This document shows, one piece after another, positions 17,208-26,121 of a DNA stretch of 64,000 bases. Origin of the DNA: Myxococcales bacterium (GTDB taxonomy: Bacteria > Myxococcota_A > UBA796 > GCA-2862545); the NCBI GenBank assembly GCA_019634415.1, contig JAHQVJ010000180.1, positions 1 to 64,000 on the forward strand. Reading direction: 5' to 3'. Position 1 is the first letter of the stretch; each line of letters begins with the position of its first letter. Made by a program: the position numbers and the translations under genes. The notes beneath the pieces are model-generated. The model ran no database searches. It had not been told where the DNA came from and saw only the letters and a program-made list of their open reading frames with translations.

Positions 17208-18496
17208 AGCTGGAGGGGCTCCGAGCAGCGATCCGACGGATCCCCACCACGCAGATCCGGGGCCGGGTGACCCAGGTGGTGGGTCCCCTGCTGGAGGCTG
17301 AGCTGCCGCGGGCCACCATCGGTGCGCTGTGCTCGGTGGGAGAGGATCGAGCGTGCGAGGTGGTGGGCTTTCGTGGGGATCGTGCGCTGCTGGTGCCGCT
17401 GCAGCAGATGATCGGCGTGTCCCACGGGGATCCCGTGGACGTGCGCGACGACGCGTTGCTCACCCCCGTGGGTGACGAGCTGGTGGGGCGGGTACTGGAC
17501 GGGCTGGGTCGACCCGTCGACGGTCAGGGGCCCCTGGTGACGGCGCGCCGCCGGCCCATCGCGGGACGCCCGCGAGACCCGCTGAAGCGGGACCTGATCA
17601 ACCAACCCCTGGAGACGGGGGTGCGGGTGATCGACGGGCTGCTGCCGATGGCGCGCGGTCAGCGCATCTCCATCACGGCCGGCGCTGGCGTGGGCAAGTC
17701 CACGCTGCTGGGCATGCTGGCCCGGTGGGTGGACGCCGACGTCGTCGTCGCCTGCCTGGTGGGGGAGCGAGGTCGGGAGGTGCGCGAGTTCCTCGAGCAC
17801 AACCTCGGCGCGGACGGACGTCGCCGCGCCGTGTTGGTGGTCTCCACCTCCGACGAGTCGCCGGCACTGCAGATCAAGGCGCCCGCCACCGCCACCGCCA
17901 TCGCCGAGTGGTTCCGCGACGCGGGCCAGGACGTGTTGCTGGTGGTGGACTCCCTCACGCGCCTGGCCCTGGCCCAGCGTCAGGTGGGGCTGGCCGCCGG
18001 AGAGCCCCCCACCACGCGGGGCTACACCCCCTCGGTGTTCGCCATGCTGCCGCCCCTGCTGGAGCGCGCAGGGGCCGGAGAGGGGGGAGGCAGCATCAGC
18101 GCCTTCTACACGGTGCTGGTGGAGGGCGACGAGGAGTACGATCCCATCGCCGACGCCGTGCGTGGGATCCTCGATGGACACATCGTGCTGTCGCGGTCGA
18201 TGGCGAGCCGAGGCCAGTACCCCGCCGTGGACGTGTTGCGCTCCCTGTCGCGTGTGACCCATCGGGTGTCGACGCCACAGCACGTGGAGCACGCGTCGCA
18301 CTTCCGGAGGCTGCTGGCGGTGTGGCAGGAGAACGAGGAGCTGGTGCGGCTGGGGGCCTACAAGCGGGGGGCTAGCGCCGAGGTGGACGAGGCCTTGGAT
18401 CGCTACCCCGCCATGCGGCGTTGGGCCGAGCAGGCCTCGGCGACGCGCGTGCCCAAGGCGGATGCGCTGTCGCAGCTCGCGGACGTTCTGCGCTGA
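17204..18496 (+). CDS. fliI: Flagellum-specific ATPase FliI
   Basis: 430 residues from the ATG at 17204 (ATGA overlap with fliH). N-terminal barrel RGRVTQVVGPLLEA, then GRVLDGLGRPVDG, Walker A GAGVGKSTLLGM (about 160-171), Walker B LLVVDSLTRLA, and the TRGYTPSVFAMLPPLLERAG signature of type III secretion ATPases. Powers unfolding and release of flagellar export substrates. A fliJ stalk gene, which commonly follows fliI, is not seen; the next gene is an EAL-HDOD protein 57 bp downstream. Confidence 0.95.
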   Translation: MKLEGLRAAIRRIPTTQIRGRVTQVVGPLLEAELPRATIGALCSVGEDRACEVVGFRGDRALLVPLQQMIGVSHGDPVDVRDDALLTPVGDELVGRVLDGLGRPVDGQGPLVTARRRPIAGRPRDPLKRDLINQPLETGVRVIDGLLPMARGQRISITAGAGVGKSTLLGMLARWVDADVVVACLVGERGREVREFLEHNLGADGRRRAVLVVSTSDESPALQIKAPATATAIAEWFRDAGQDVLLVVDSLTRLALAQRQVGLAAGEPPTTRGYTPSVFAMLPPLLERAGAGEGGGSISAFYTVLVEGDEEYDPIADAVRGILDGHIVLSRSMASRGQYPAVDVLRSLSRVTHRVSTPQHVEHASHFRRLLAVWQENEELVRLGAYKRGASAEVDEALDRYPAMRRWAEQASATRVPKADALSQLADVLR

Positions 18497-18553
18497 CGGT
18501 CACTCAAGGCCCATGATGACGGTGCCGAAAGGTTCCAGGGGAGGACGAACGAG

Positions 18554-19774
18554 ATGGAGCCGGTGGTCTTTGCGCGGCAGCCCATCTTCGACGCTGACCT
18601 GAAGGCCGTGGGCTACGAGCTGCTGTATCGGCGGCCCAACCAGGACCGCGCGCGGTTCCTGGACGGCAACCACGCCACGGCGCGGGTGGTGGTGGGTGCG
18701 TTGGTGGAGGTCGGCCTCGACGAGGTGTGCGGTGGGGTGCCAGCGTTCATCAACGTGACGCGGCAGCTGCTGTGCTCCGAGCGGCTGATGTCGCTGCCGC
18801 CGGATCGCGTCGTCCTCGAGGTGCTGGAGCACACCGTCATCGACGACCAGCTGGTGGCCGCCATGCAGCGCTACCTCGACGAGGGCTACGTCTTCGCGCT
18901 GGACGACTTCTCCTTTCGCGACGGTATCGAGCGGCTGCTGCCCATGGCCACCTACGTGAAGCTCGACGTGATGGCCTCTGGCCTGGCTGGGGTGGCCGAG
19001 CACGTGAAGCAGCTCGAGCCCTGGTCCGTCACCCTCGTGGCCGAGAAGGTCGAGACGCGCGAGGAGTTCCGGGAGTGCCGGGCGCTCGGCTGCGACCTGT
19101 TCCAGGGCTACTTCCTCGCCAAGCCGAGCACGGTGCAGCGGTCGAGCACGGCTCCCGCGCGGCAGACGCTGCTGCGGCTGGTGGCGCGCTTGTACGATCC
19201 AGACGTTTCGCTGCAGGAGATCGAGCAGATCGTGTCGAGTGACGTGGGGTTGTCCTACCGGATCCTGCGCATCATCAACTCGGCGTACTACCACCTGCCT
19301 CGCGAGGTGAACTCGGTACGCCAGGCGGTGGCGCTGCTCGGGCTGCGCTTCACGCGGACGTGGGTGTCGCTGATCGCGCTGGCCGATCTGGGCGACGCTC
19401 CCACCGAGGTGGTCACGTCCGCCGCGGTGCGGGCCAAGATGTGCGAGCGACTCGCTCAGCTGAAGCGGCGTGACGACCCAGATGCCTACTATCTGAGCGG
19501 CCTGTTCTCCATGCTCGATGCGATCCTGGACCAGCCACTGAAGGACGTGGTGGGGTCGCTGCCGCTCACGCCCGACATCAAGCAGGCGCTACTTCTCAAG
19601 GACGGCCCCATCGGGCAGGCGCTGCGGTGCGTGCTGGCCCACGAGCAGGCGAACTGGGGGGAGCTGGACTTCGAGGATCTGGACGACGGCGAGATCCAGC
19701 AGGCCTACCTGGAAGCGCTGGCCTGGGCCTTCCGCACCCGCGAGGCGCTGTGGGCGGCCATCGCGTCTGGGTGA
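18554..19774 (+). CDS. EAL-HDOD signalling protein with degenerate EAL site
   Basis: 406 residues. Residues 1-190 are an EAL domain in which the key motif reads YELLYR instead of EAL, and other metal ligands are altered (FINV, ALDDF, VKLDV, AEKVET), so c-di-GMP hydrolysis is unlikely; binding is possible. Residues about 200-395 are an HDOD domain (DVGLSYRILRIINSAYY, VNSVRQAVALLG, YLSGLFSMLDAIL). This is the YuxH/CdgJ architecture; CdgJ-type proteins influence motility. Ribosome site GGGGAGG upstream. Lies 57 bp after fliI on the same strand, so probably the last gene of the flagellar transcript. Confidence 0.85.
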   Translation: MEPVVFARQPIFDADLKAVGYELLYRRPNQDRARFLDGNHATARVVVGALVEVGLDEVCGGVPAFINVTRQLLCSERLMSLPPDRVVLEVLEHTVIDDQLVAAMQRYLDEGYVFALDDFSFRDGIERLLPMATYVKLDVMASGLAGVAEHVKQLEPWSVTLVAEKVETREEFRECRALGCDLFQGYFLAKPSTVQRSSTAPARQTLLRLVARLYDPDVSLQEIEQIVSSDVGLSYRILRIINSAYYHLPREVNSVRQAVALLGLRFTRTWVSLIALADLGDAPTEVVTSAAVRAKMCERLAQLKRRDDPDAYYLSGLFSMLDAILDQPLKDVVGSLPLTPDIKQALLLKDGPIGQALRCVLAHEQANWGELDFEDLDDGEIQQAYLEALAWAFRTREALWAAIASG

Positions 19775-19786
19775 GCTGCGGATTGG

Positions 19787-20587
19787 TCAGGGAAGCGTGA
19801 GCGCCTCGAAGTTTCGGCTGCGAGGGTTGTCGGCCACCTCCAGGCGCCCAGACGCCAGGAAGCTCTCCTGGTCGAGCTGGCCCGCCACGAACTGCTCGGC
19901 CGTGAGCCTGGGCACGCTGAAGCGGAACAGCTCGCGCTGCTCAGGTCCCTTGTCTTGGCCCTCTTGGCTGTGGACCTCCACCTCGAGGATGGCGCCGTGC
20001 ACCTCGGGGATCTGCTGCGCGATCGGCACCCACCGCGCCACCCAGTCCGGCGCCACCGCGCCCAGCGCTCGTCGCGCCCGCGCGGCGCGGTCCAGCTGCT
20101 CGGAGTCCAGCACCTCCGGAAGCTCGGCTCGGCCGTAGCGGATCCAGGCCTTTCCAGCGATGTCGTCGATGGGAGGCACCGTGGCTGGATCTGCCTCCAG
20201 GCTCCCCAGCAGGCGGGCGATCTCGGCCAGCCGCTCGGCGGGCAGCGACGGGTACACGGTCGGCGGAGCCCCCGGCGCGATCACGAGGGCGTGCAAGGCC
20301 ACCTTGGAGGTGCGAGGTCGCCGGAAGGGGCGTTGCTGGCAGGACACCTCCACCTGGGCTCGCAGGTCGTCGGGTGCGATCACCAAGCCCACAACCACCC
20401 CGCGCTCCTGGGCCATGGCGAGGGCGGCAGCGGCGGCGGCGCTACAGTCGTCCGTCTTCACCTTGGCCTTCACCGAGACCACCTCCGCCTTGAGGAACAG
20501 GGGGACCTCGGGGGGAGACGGCACGACCAGTGGCACTGGAGTGGGCGAGCCAGCCAGTGCCGTGACCACGGCGAGCGCTGACAGCAT
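19787..20587 (-). CDS. Exported protein of unknown function, kinase-operon partner
   Basis: 266 residues from the ATG at 20587, two bases after the kinase stop. The N-terminus (MLSALAVVTALAGS) is a signal peptide followed by a Pro-rich stretch. Contains a short Ala-rich segment and two Cys (TDDCSA and VSCQQ). I recognise no family. It is last in a coupled four-gene signalling operon, so it may be a sensor or target of the upstream membrane kinase. Confidence 0.6.
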   Translation of the reverse strand: MLSALAVVTALAGSPTPVPLVVPSPPEVPLFLKAEVVSVKAKVKTDDCSAAAAAALAMAQERGVVVGLVIAPDDLRAQVEVSCQQRPFRRPRTSKVALHALVIAPGAPPTVYPSLPAERLAEIARLLGSLEADPATVPPIDDIAGKAWIRYGRAELPEVLDSEQLDRAARARRALGAVAPDWVARWVPIAQQIPEVHGAILEVEVHSQEGQDKGPEQRELFRFSVPRLTAEQFVAGQLDQESFLASGRLEVADNPRSRNFEALTLP

Positions 20588-20589
20588 GC

Positions 20590-22362
20590 CTACTCCTGCC
20601 GCAACGGTGCGCTGGGGGGCGACAGCGTGGGCCGGATCAGGGGATCGGCGAGGCCCAGGCGCAGCGATAGGCGGCCGAAGGGCCCTCCGGCTGCGCGGTG
20701 CCAGGCGGTCAGTGCGTCTTGGTACTGTGTGACACCGTCGGTGAGTCGGCTCATCCGCTGGCGCACCATCTGCTCCTCGTGGCTCACGCCCACCGGATCC
20801 ACCCGCTCGCGCGCCTCCGAGCCCACGCGCTCCACGAAGGCCACGGCGGCGTGGCCCTTGGCCCGGGGATCGGTGATCAGGTTCCACTCCTCGAGGGAGG
20901 CGAGCAGGGGATCGGGAGAGGCGCCCAGCTGCTCCAGCTCGCGCACGATGGGGGCCGCGTCGTTGACCCGTGCGGACAGATCATCGCAGGCAGCATCGAA
21001 CCGGGCCTCCGCCGAGGACAGCTGCCAGGTACCGACGAGCAGCGTGCCCACCATGCCGAGCACGGCCATGACCCCCAGTCCGAGCAGTCCCAGGGCAGCG
21101 ATGCTCGCCATCCGGACCGCAGATCCGTCGCGCGGGCTTCGAGGCTCCGTGGGCTGCGGTGGAGGGGGGACGGGCTCGGGGGTTCCGATCGCCTGGGGGC
21201 CCTTCAGGCCGATCGTCTCTGGCCGTCGCTGATCCTGTGGCTGCACCACACCCGCGGTGTAGGTGGGCAGGGCGTCACTGGAGGCGTAGGGGGTCGTGGG
21301 GCTCACCGCCCGGCGGTGCTTGAGGTCTCCCTCGAGGGGGGGAGGCGCCTGAATGGGCACACGGCCTGCGTCGTCGCGCCGAAAGGCGCTCGAGGTGCTC
21401 GAGCCGAAGTCGAGCAGGCCGTCCGCATCCGAGGTGTCCTCACCCTCCAGGATCTCGCGAAACACGGCGGGATCGGCCGATCCCGTGAGGTCCACACCCC
21501 CCGACGGCAGGGGAAGCGGGGGAGTGGTCGCCGGATCGGGCGGAAGACCCGGCAGCACTCCCTCGAGCACAGCGCGGATGTCCTCCGCAGACTGGTAGCG
21601 ATCCTGCCGCTCGTAGGCCAGACAGTGGCGCAGCACCGGTCGGAGGGCAGGCGGGACGCCCTCCATGAGTTCGGGCTTGTCGTCGAGTCGGAACAGATCC
21701 CGCGCCTTGCGAGCCGTCAGGATGGCCCACAGCGTGGCCCCCAGCGCATACAGGTCGGACCGGTGATCCACCGTCTTGGCGTCGTGCAGCTGCTCGGGGC
21801 TCATGTAGCCCATGGTGCCTAGCGCCAGCCCGGTGCTCGTCTCCTCGGAGGGCTCCACCCGAGCGATGCCGAAGTCGGTCAGCTTGAGTGCACCGTCCCA
21901 GTTGATGAGCAGGTTGCGGGGCTTGACGTCGCGGTGCACCACGTCCGCGTCGTGCACCGTCTGAAGTGCCTGGCACAGCTGCAGGACGGCCTCCACCGCC
22001 ATCCGGGGGGGCATGGGTCCGTAGGACTTGATCCACAGGTGCAGCGAGCCAGCATCCACCAGCTCCATCACCATGTAGGGGTGGTGCTCCGCCTCTCCCA
22101 CGTCGAAGACGCGCACGAGGTTGGGGTGGTTGAGCTGCCGCATGGTGCGCGCTTCCGTCTCGAACCGGCTGCGCAGCGAGCGATCGCCCGCATGCTTCGG
22201 GAACAGCACCTTGATGGCGCGCCACTCGTCGAGCTGCGTGTCCCACGCAGCGAACACACCGGCCATGCCTCCCTTGCCCAGCCGGTCCATCAGGACGTAG
22301 CGGCCGTGGCCCAGCCGCGGCGTGTGCGATGGGAGCTCGCTCGGGGGGGGAAGCTGGCTCAA
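20590..22362 (-). CDS. Transmembrane Ser/Thr protein kinase (Hanks type)
   Basis: 590 residues from a TTG at 22362 that overlaps the stop of the GGDEF gene (TTGA), with GGAGG just upstream. Kinase domain about 20-290: LGKGGMAGVF (28-37), RAIKVL lysine (about 49), HRDVKPRN (about 148), DFGIAR (about 167), GTMGYMSPEQ; all catalytic residues are present. A 130-residue Pro/Ser/Asp-rich linker follows. One transmembrane helix lies at about 417-443 and a 145-residue outer domain with helical character lies beyond it. Layout resembles PknB-like receptor kinases. Likely senses an envelope signal together with the downstream exported protein. Confidence 0.88.
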   Translation of the reverse strand: MSQLPPPSELPSHTPRLGHGRYVLMDRLGKGGMAGVFAAWDTQLDEWRAIKVLFPKHAGDRSLRSRFETEARTMRQLNHPNLVRVFDVGEAEHHPYMVMELVDAGSLHLWIKSYGPMPPRMAVEAVLQLCQALQTVHDADVVHRDVKPRNLLINWDGALKLTDFGIARVEPSEETSTGLALGTMGYMSPEQLHDAKTVDHRSDLYALGATLWAILTARKARDLFRLDDKPELMEGVPPALRPVLRHCLAYERQDRYQSAEDIRAVLEGVLPGLPPDPATTPPLPLPSGGVDLTGSADPAVFREILEGEDTSDADGLLDFGSSTSSAFRRDDAGRVPIQAPPPLEGDLKHRRAVSPTTPYASSDALPTYTAGVVQPQDQRRPETIGLKGPQAIGTPEPVPPPPQPTEPRSPRDGSAVRMASIAALGLLGLGVMAVLGMVGTLLVGTWQLSSAEARFDAACDDLSARVNDAAPIVRELEQLGASPDPLLASLEEWNLITDPRAKGHAAVAFVERVGSEARERVDPVGVSHEEQMVRQRMSRLTDGVTQYQDALTAWHRAAGGPFGRLSLRLGLADPLIRPTLSPPSAPLRQE

Positions 22363-23306
22363 CGATCCTCCGCCGGGACGACCCGATTCCGTCCTTCGGA
22401 CTTCGCTCGATATAGCGCCCGGTCGGCTCGGGCGACCAGTTCGTCCCAGGGCTCGTCGGGCTGCAGCTGGGCGACGCCTGCGCTGACGGTCACCCGGAGG
22501 TGATCGCCCGACGTCATCGCCACGCCGGTGAAGGCCAAGGCCTGCCGCACCCGGTCTGCCGCCCCCACGGCCCCGGCCAGATCGCTGTCGGGCAGCACCA
22601 CCGTGAACTCCTCTCCACCGTAGCGAACCACGTAGTCTCGGGGGCGGAATCGCCGCCTCATCTGCTGCGCGACCTCGTGCAGCACCTGGTCGCCGGCGGG
22701 ATGACCGTAGGTGTCGTTGAGGCGCTTGAAGTGATCGATGTCGACCATGGCGAGGCTCATGGGGGTGGCGTCGTGGGTGGCGCGGCGCACGAGCAGCGGA
22801 AGCTGCTGGTCCAGCCAGCGGCGGTTGAGCAAACCCGTGAGGGGGTCCACCCATTGCCGCCGCTGCTCCTGGTCGAGGCTGTGCACGGCGTTGGCCAGGG
22901 TGTGGTTGCTCTGCCGGATCCGCCCGGCGACGAGCTGCAGCAGGTTCAAGCTCACCAGGTGGGAGCCCTCGATGAGCTGTCGGAAGGCTCCGGGATCGAT
23001 CTCCACCAGCTGCGTGGGTCGCTCGGCCACGATCCAGGCGGAGCGTCGGCCGCGGTCGATGGCGGCCAGCTCCCCCACGCACTCGCCAGGCCCAAGGCGG
23101 GCCAGCGGCTCACCCTCCGGTCGGTGCACGTGGACCGCCACCGTCCCTTCCAGCACCAGCCACACGTCCTTGGCCACCTGACCAGGCTGGGCGAGCACCG
23201 TCCCGGCGGGGATCCGTCGGATCGGACAGGGGGACAGGATCGCTTCCACGTCGGACCATGCGACGCCGCTGAACAGCCCCAGCTCCGGTAGGTCCCCGGC
23301 CTTCAC
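22359..23306 (-). CDS. Diguanylate cyclase with N-terminal cyclic-nucleotide-binding domain
   Basis: 315 residues from a GTG at 23306, one base after the stop of the upstream membrane protein gene. Residues about 5-125 are a cNMP-binding/Crp-like sensor (GTVLAQPGQVAKDVWLVLEG, then GECVGELAAID). Residues about 150-305 are GGDEF: DPLTGLLNRR, DIDHFKRLNDTYGH and an intact RYGGEEF active site. An RxxD inhibitory site (RPRD) sits five residues ahead, so product feedback is expected. No membrane helix. Makes c-di-GMP, probably gated by a small ligand at the cNMP fold. Confidence 0.9.
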   Translation of the reverse strand: MKAGDLPELGLFSGVAWSDVEAILSPCPIRRIPAGTVLAQPGQVAKDVWLVLEGTVAVHVHRPEGEPLARLGPGECVGELAAIDRGRRSAWIVAERPTQLVEIDPGAFRQLIEGSHLVSLNLLQLVAGRIRQSNHTLANAVHSLDQEQRRQWVDPLTGLLNRRWLDQQLPLLVRRATHDATPMSLAMVDIDHFKRLNDTYGHPAGDQVLHEVAQQMRRRFRPRDYVVRYGGEEFTVVLPDSDLAGAVGAADRVRQALAFTGVAMTSGDHLRVTVSAGVAQLQPDEPWDELVARADRALYRAKSEGRNRVVPAEDR

Positions 23307-23307
23307 G

Positions 23308-24525
23308 TCAGTACTCGCGAGGCTTGACGGTCCGTCGGATGATCCAGAGGGGAACGTTGACGCACAGCCAGCCCCCCGCGAGCAAGAAGATGCCCGCTCC
23401 TGCGGCCCAGTGTACCCGGAACACGGAGGAGACGAGCCACTCGGCCGTCAGGTCGGGCAGGGCGGAGCCGCCGATCAGGGCTGTGACGTAGGGCCACAGC
23501 ATCAACGTGATCCCCACCGCCGTGGATCCACCCGCCAGCAGCGCTTGGGCCACCAGGACCAGTCCCCCCAGGATCGACTCCGACGTGAGGTGGCCGAAGT
23601 GCCTGGGCTCCGGATCGAGCTCGATGTCGGCGCGCGAGGTCAGGAATGCGGACGTGGCTGCTGCCGCCAGGCAGGTCACCACTGCGATCCAGGTGATCGG
23701 GGAGAAGATGGACGCCGGATGGAGCGCCACCGCCTCCCCCAACATGGCCAGGGGCAGGGCCGTCGCGAGCACCACCCACAGGAACGCGCGCATCCGCCTC
23801 TCGCCACCGAACATGAGGACGGCGTCTCGCATGGCCCAGGCCATGAGGATGGCGCAGCACAGGCCCAGCGCTCCGCCCCCCGCCGACATCTTCACCTGAT
23901 CGAGGGGGGTGGGGGGATGGCCCAGGCGCACGAGGATCTGGGTGTCGAGGTAGTTCATGCCGGCGAAGTGCACGCCCGCCACCACGGTGCCCATCGCCAG
24001 GGCCACCAGCGGGGTGGCCGAGATGTGGACCTGGCGCGTCGGGTTGCCGGGGCCTCCCATCGCCAGGTCGTAGCAGACACCGCCCACCGCCCCCAGCGCG
24101 GGGCCCACGGCGATCACTGCGAGGGAGGCGGCCATGGGGAGCCAGGTGGCGCTGACGATCGCGCGGGCCACCGCAGCCCGGAGCTGCGCCTCCTCCACGC
24201 GACTCATCACGAGGATCGTGACCTCGGAGCTCGACTCCACCGCCGCCGCCGGCAGCACCATGAGCAAGCTGCCCATGATCGCCACGAGAAGTCCCGCGCC
24301 GGCGCCCGTCCGCACCGGCTCGTCGGGCCAGAACAGGGCGGCGAGCGCACCTGCCGCCACCGGGGCGAGCAACGAGATCATCAGCAACAGCAGCGCTGGC
24401 TGGGTCTCGAGGTACGACCAGTCCGCCAGGTATCTACCCGGCAGAGCCACATACAGCGGACCAGCGAGGGCAGCAGCCAAGGCGACGCCGCCCAGCACGC
24501 CGAGCAGGATGGTGGAGGTTCGCAT
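23308..24525 (-). CDS. Polytopic membrane protein of unknown function
   Basis: 405 residues from an ATG at 24525. I count about nine or ten hydrophobic helices separated by short loops; a charged loop near residues 285-300 contains RADIELDPEPRH. No family is recognised. It is the first gene of a run of four with spacings of 1 base, a 4-base overlap and 2 bases, so it should be made together with the cyclase and kinase. It could be a membrane sensor for them. Confidence 0.65.
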   Translation of the reverse strand: MRTSTILLGVLGGVALAAALAGPLYVALPGRYLADWSYLETQPALLLLMISLLAPVAAGALAALFWPDEPVRTGAGAGLLVAIMGSLLMVLPAAAVESSSEVTILVMSRVEEAQLRAAVARAIVSATWLPMAASLAVIAVGPALGAVGGVCYDLAMGGPGNPTRQVHISATPLVALAMGTVVAGVHFAGMNYLDTQILVRLGHPPTPLDQVKMSAGGGALGLCCAILMAWAMRDAVLMFGGERRMRAFLWVVLATALPLAMLGEAVALHPASIFSPITWIAVVTCLAAAATSAFLTSRADIELDPEPRHFGHLTSESILGGLVLVAQALLAGGSTAVGITLMLWPYVTALIGGSALPDLTAEWLVSSVFRVHWAAGAGIFLLAGGWLCVNVPLWIIRRTVKPREY

Positions 24526-24602
24526 CGCAACGCGTTCTACGACAGACGAGGCTCGCGGTAAAGCACCCGCGGAGACGAGTCGTTTCCGATAGGAGGTCGC
24601 CA

Positions 24603-25940
24603 GTGGCCCGAACACTTCGAGCACAGGACCTCGCCCAGCGCTTTCCGGTGACCCTCGCGCTGGGTGTGGTGACGGCTGCCTTCTTCGCACTGCAGCACTG
24701 GCTCGCGGATGGAATGGATCCTCTCGTGCACCTCCGCCTCGGCGCGTTGCGCGTCGAGCGCGTGTCGGAGCACGGGGAGTACTTTCGACTGCTGATGCCG
24801 CTGTTCATCCACGCTGGGTGGGTGCATCTGCTGCTCAACGGGTTGGCCTTCGTGCAGCTGGCGGCGCTGGTGGAGCTGCTGTGGGGCGGCCGACGGTTGC
24901 TGCTCTTCTACGTGGTCTGTGGGCTGGGGGGATCGCTGACGTCGGCGGTGCTCAATGGGCCCGAGATGGGGTACAGCGTGGGCGCGAGCGGGGCGATCCT
25001 CGGGCTCGCGGGCGTGGTGCTGGGAACCACCTGGTTCGGCACCCCCACGGTACGTGGGTGGCTCCTGGAGCTGGTGGGGCGTCGGCTGCTCTACGGTGTG
25101 TTTCTCACGTTCGCCATCGGCTTCGGGCTGTGGCTCGTGCTGCCGCGGGTCGACAACTGGGCCCACCTCGGTGGCCTGATCACGGGACTCCTCCTGGCCG
25201 CCGCCACCGCAGATCCGGCCGAGGAGGAGCCGCGCCAGTCCCTGGCGGCGGCGAGCGCTGCCGGGGCAGCGCTGGTGGCCAGCATCGGGTGGATGGCGCT
25301 GCACGGGGATCGCTGTCTGCAGACCGCGGAGCTGGATCTCGCCCGCGACCAGGCGACGGCATTGTCGGAGCGGCCCGGCGGGGGTCTGTACCAGCAGGGC
25401 CTGCTGCTGGGAATGGTGGACTGGTACGCCCGCGCCGGTGCCGACGAGGAGGGCCTCGAGGCACTGCGGCGCGCGGTGGGCAAGATCGACCAGGTTCAGT
25501 CGCTGCTGCAGCTCGCCGCGGGCTTCGAGGTGATGGCCGAGGGGGACGATCGCGACGAAGCCCTGTTCGTGGTGTGTGAGCGGGCGCTTCAGCTCGCTCC
25601 GGACGATCCGGACGTGCTGAACCTCATGGCGTGGCGCTTGGTGCAGTCGCGGGAGTCGCTGCGGGATCCGGCCCGGGCGGAGGAGCTGTCGCGCGCCTCC
25701 CTCGACCGGCTGGGCGACGACGACGACCGCCGACGCTCGGCGTACCTCGACACCCTGGGTGAGGCCTTGTTCCAGCTCGGCGACTACCGGCAAGCCGAGG
25801 AGGTGCAGATCCAGTCGGTGCAGCTCGCCGAGGAGATCCACGCCGACTACTGGCCAGTCTCGAGCTTCATCGACGTGGTGAGCCTCGACGAGATGTCGGA
25901 GCGTCTGGAGAAGATCCGTCGCGCCGCGGCGCGCGGCTGA
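24603..25940 (+). CDS. Rhomboid-family intramembrane protease with C-terminal TPR region
   Basis: 445 residues from a GTG at 24603 with AGGAGG six bases upstream. The N-terminal 200 residues hold six hydrophobic helices with the rhomboid signatures: FIHAGWVHLLLNG (HxxxxHxxxN), GASGAILGL with the catalytic Ser, and NWAHLGGLITG with the catalytic His. Residues about 215-440 are helical repeats of TPR type ending EKIRRAAARG, probably cytoplasmic and for partner binding. Divergent from the signalling operon across 77 bp. Substrates unknown. Confidence 0.88.
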   Translation: MARTLRAQDLAQRFPVTLALGVVTAAFFALQHWLADGMDPLVHLRLGALRVERVSEHGEYFRLLMPLFIHAGWVHLLLNGLAFVQLAALVELLWGGRRLLLFYVVCGLGGSLTSAVLNGPEMGYSVGASGAILGLAGVVLGTTWFGTPTVRGWLLELVGRRLLYGVFLTFAIGFGLWLVLPRVDNWAHLGGLITGLLLAAATADPAEEEPRQSLAAASAAGAALVASIGWMALHGDRCLQTAELDLARDQATALSERPGGGLYQQGLLLGMVDWYARAGADEEGLEALRRAVGKIDQVQSLLQLAAGFEVMAEGDDRDEALFVVCERALQLAPDDPDVLNLMAWRLVQSRESLRDPARAEELSRASLDRLGDDDDRRRSAYLDTLGEALFQLGDYRQAEEVQIQSVQLAEEIHADYWPVSSFIDVVSLDEMSERLEKIRRAAARG

Positions 25941-25948
25941 CAACGCTC

Positions 25949-25981
25949 ATCGCGACAATCAACCGAGTTGATTGTCGCGAT
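25949..25981. repeat. 33-bp perfect palindrome, copy 1
   Basis: Arms ATCGCGACAATCAAC and GTTGATTGTCGCGAT around a CGA loop; one further flanking base pair also matches. It lies eight bases past the rhomboid stop. Richer in A/T than its surroundings. Same core as copy 2 at 26089-26121. May act as a transcript end, a REP-like element or a protein-binding site. Confidence 0.85.
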
Positions 25982-26088
25982 GCTACAGGTTGCCGCTCCG
26001 CGCCTGGACTTGCAGCACTCCCTGCACTCGCTCGCACGCTCGCTTGTTCCAGTCCCACTGCAACCCCGAATCAGGCGCGCTCCGCTCG

Positions 26089-26121
26089 ATCGCGACAATC
26101 AACGGAGTTGATTGTCGCGAT
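26089..26121. repeat. 33-bp perfect palindrome, copy 2
   Basis: The same 15-base arms as copy 1, loop GGA. Its last base is part of the stop codon of the minus-strand arylsulfotransferase-like gene, so each of the two convergent genes is followed immediately by one copy. The 107 bp between the copies shows no gene. Confidence 0.85.
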
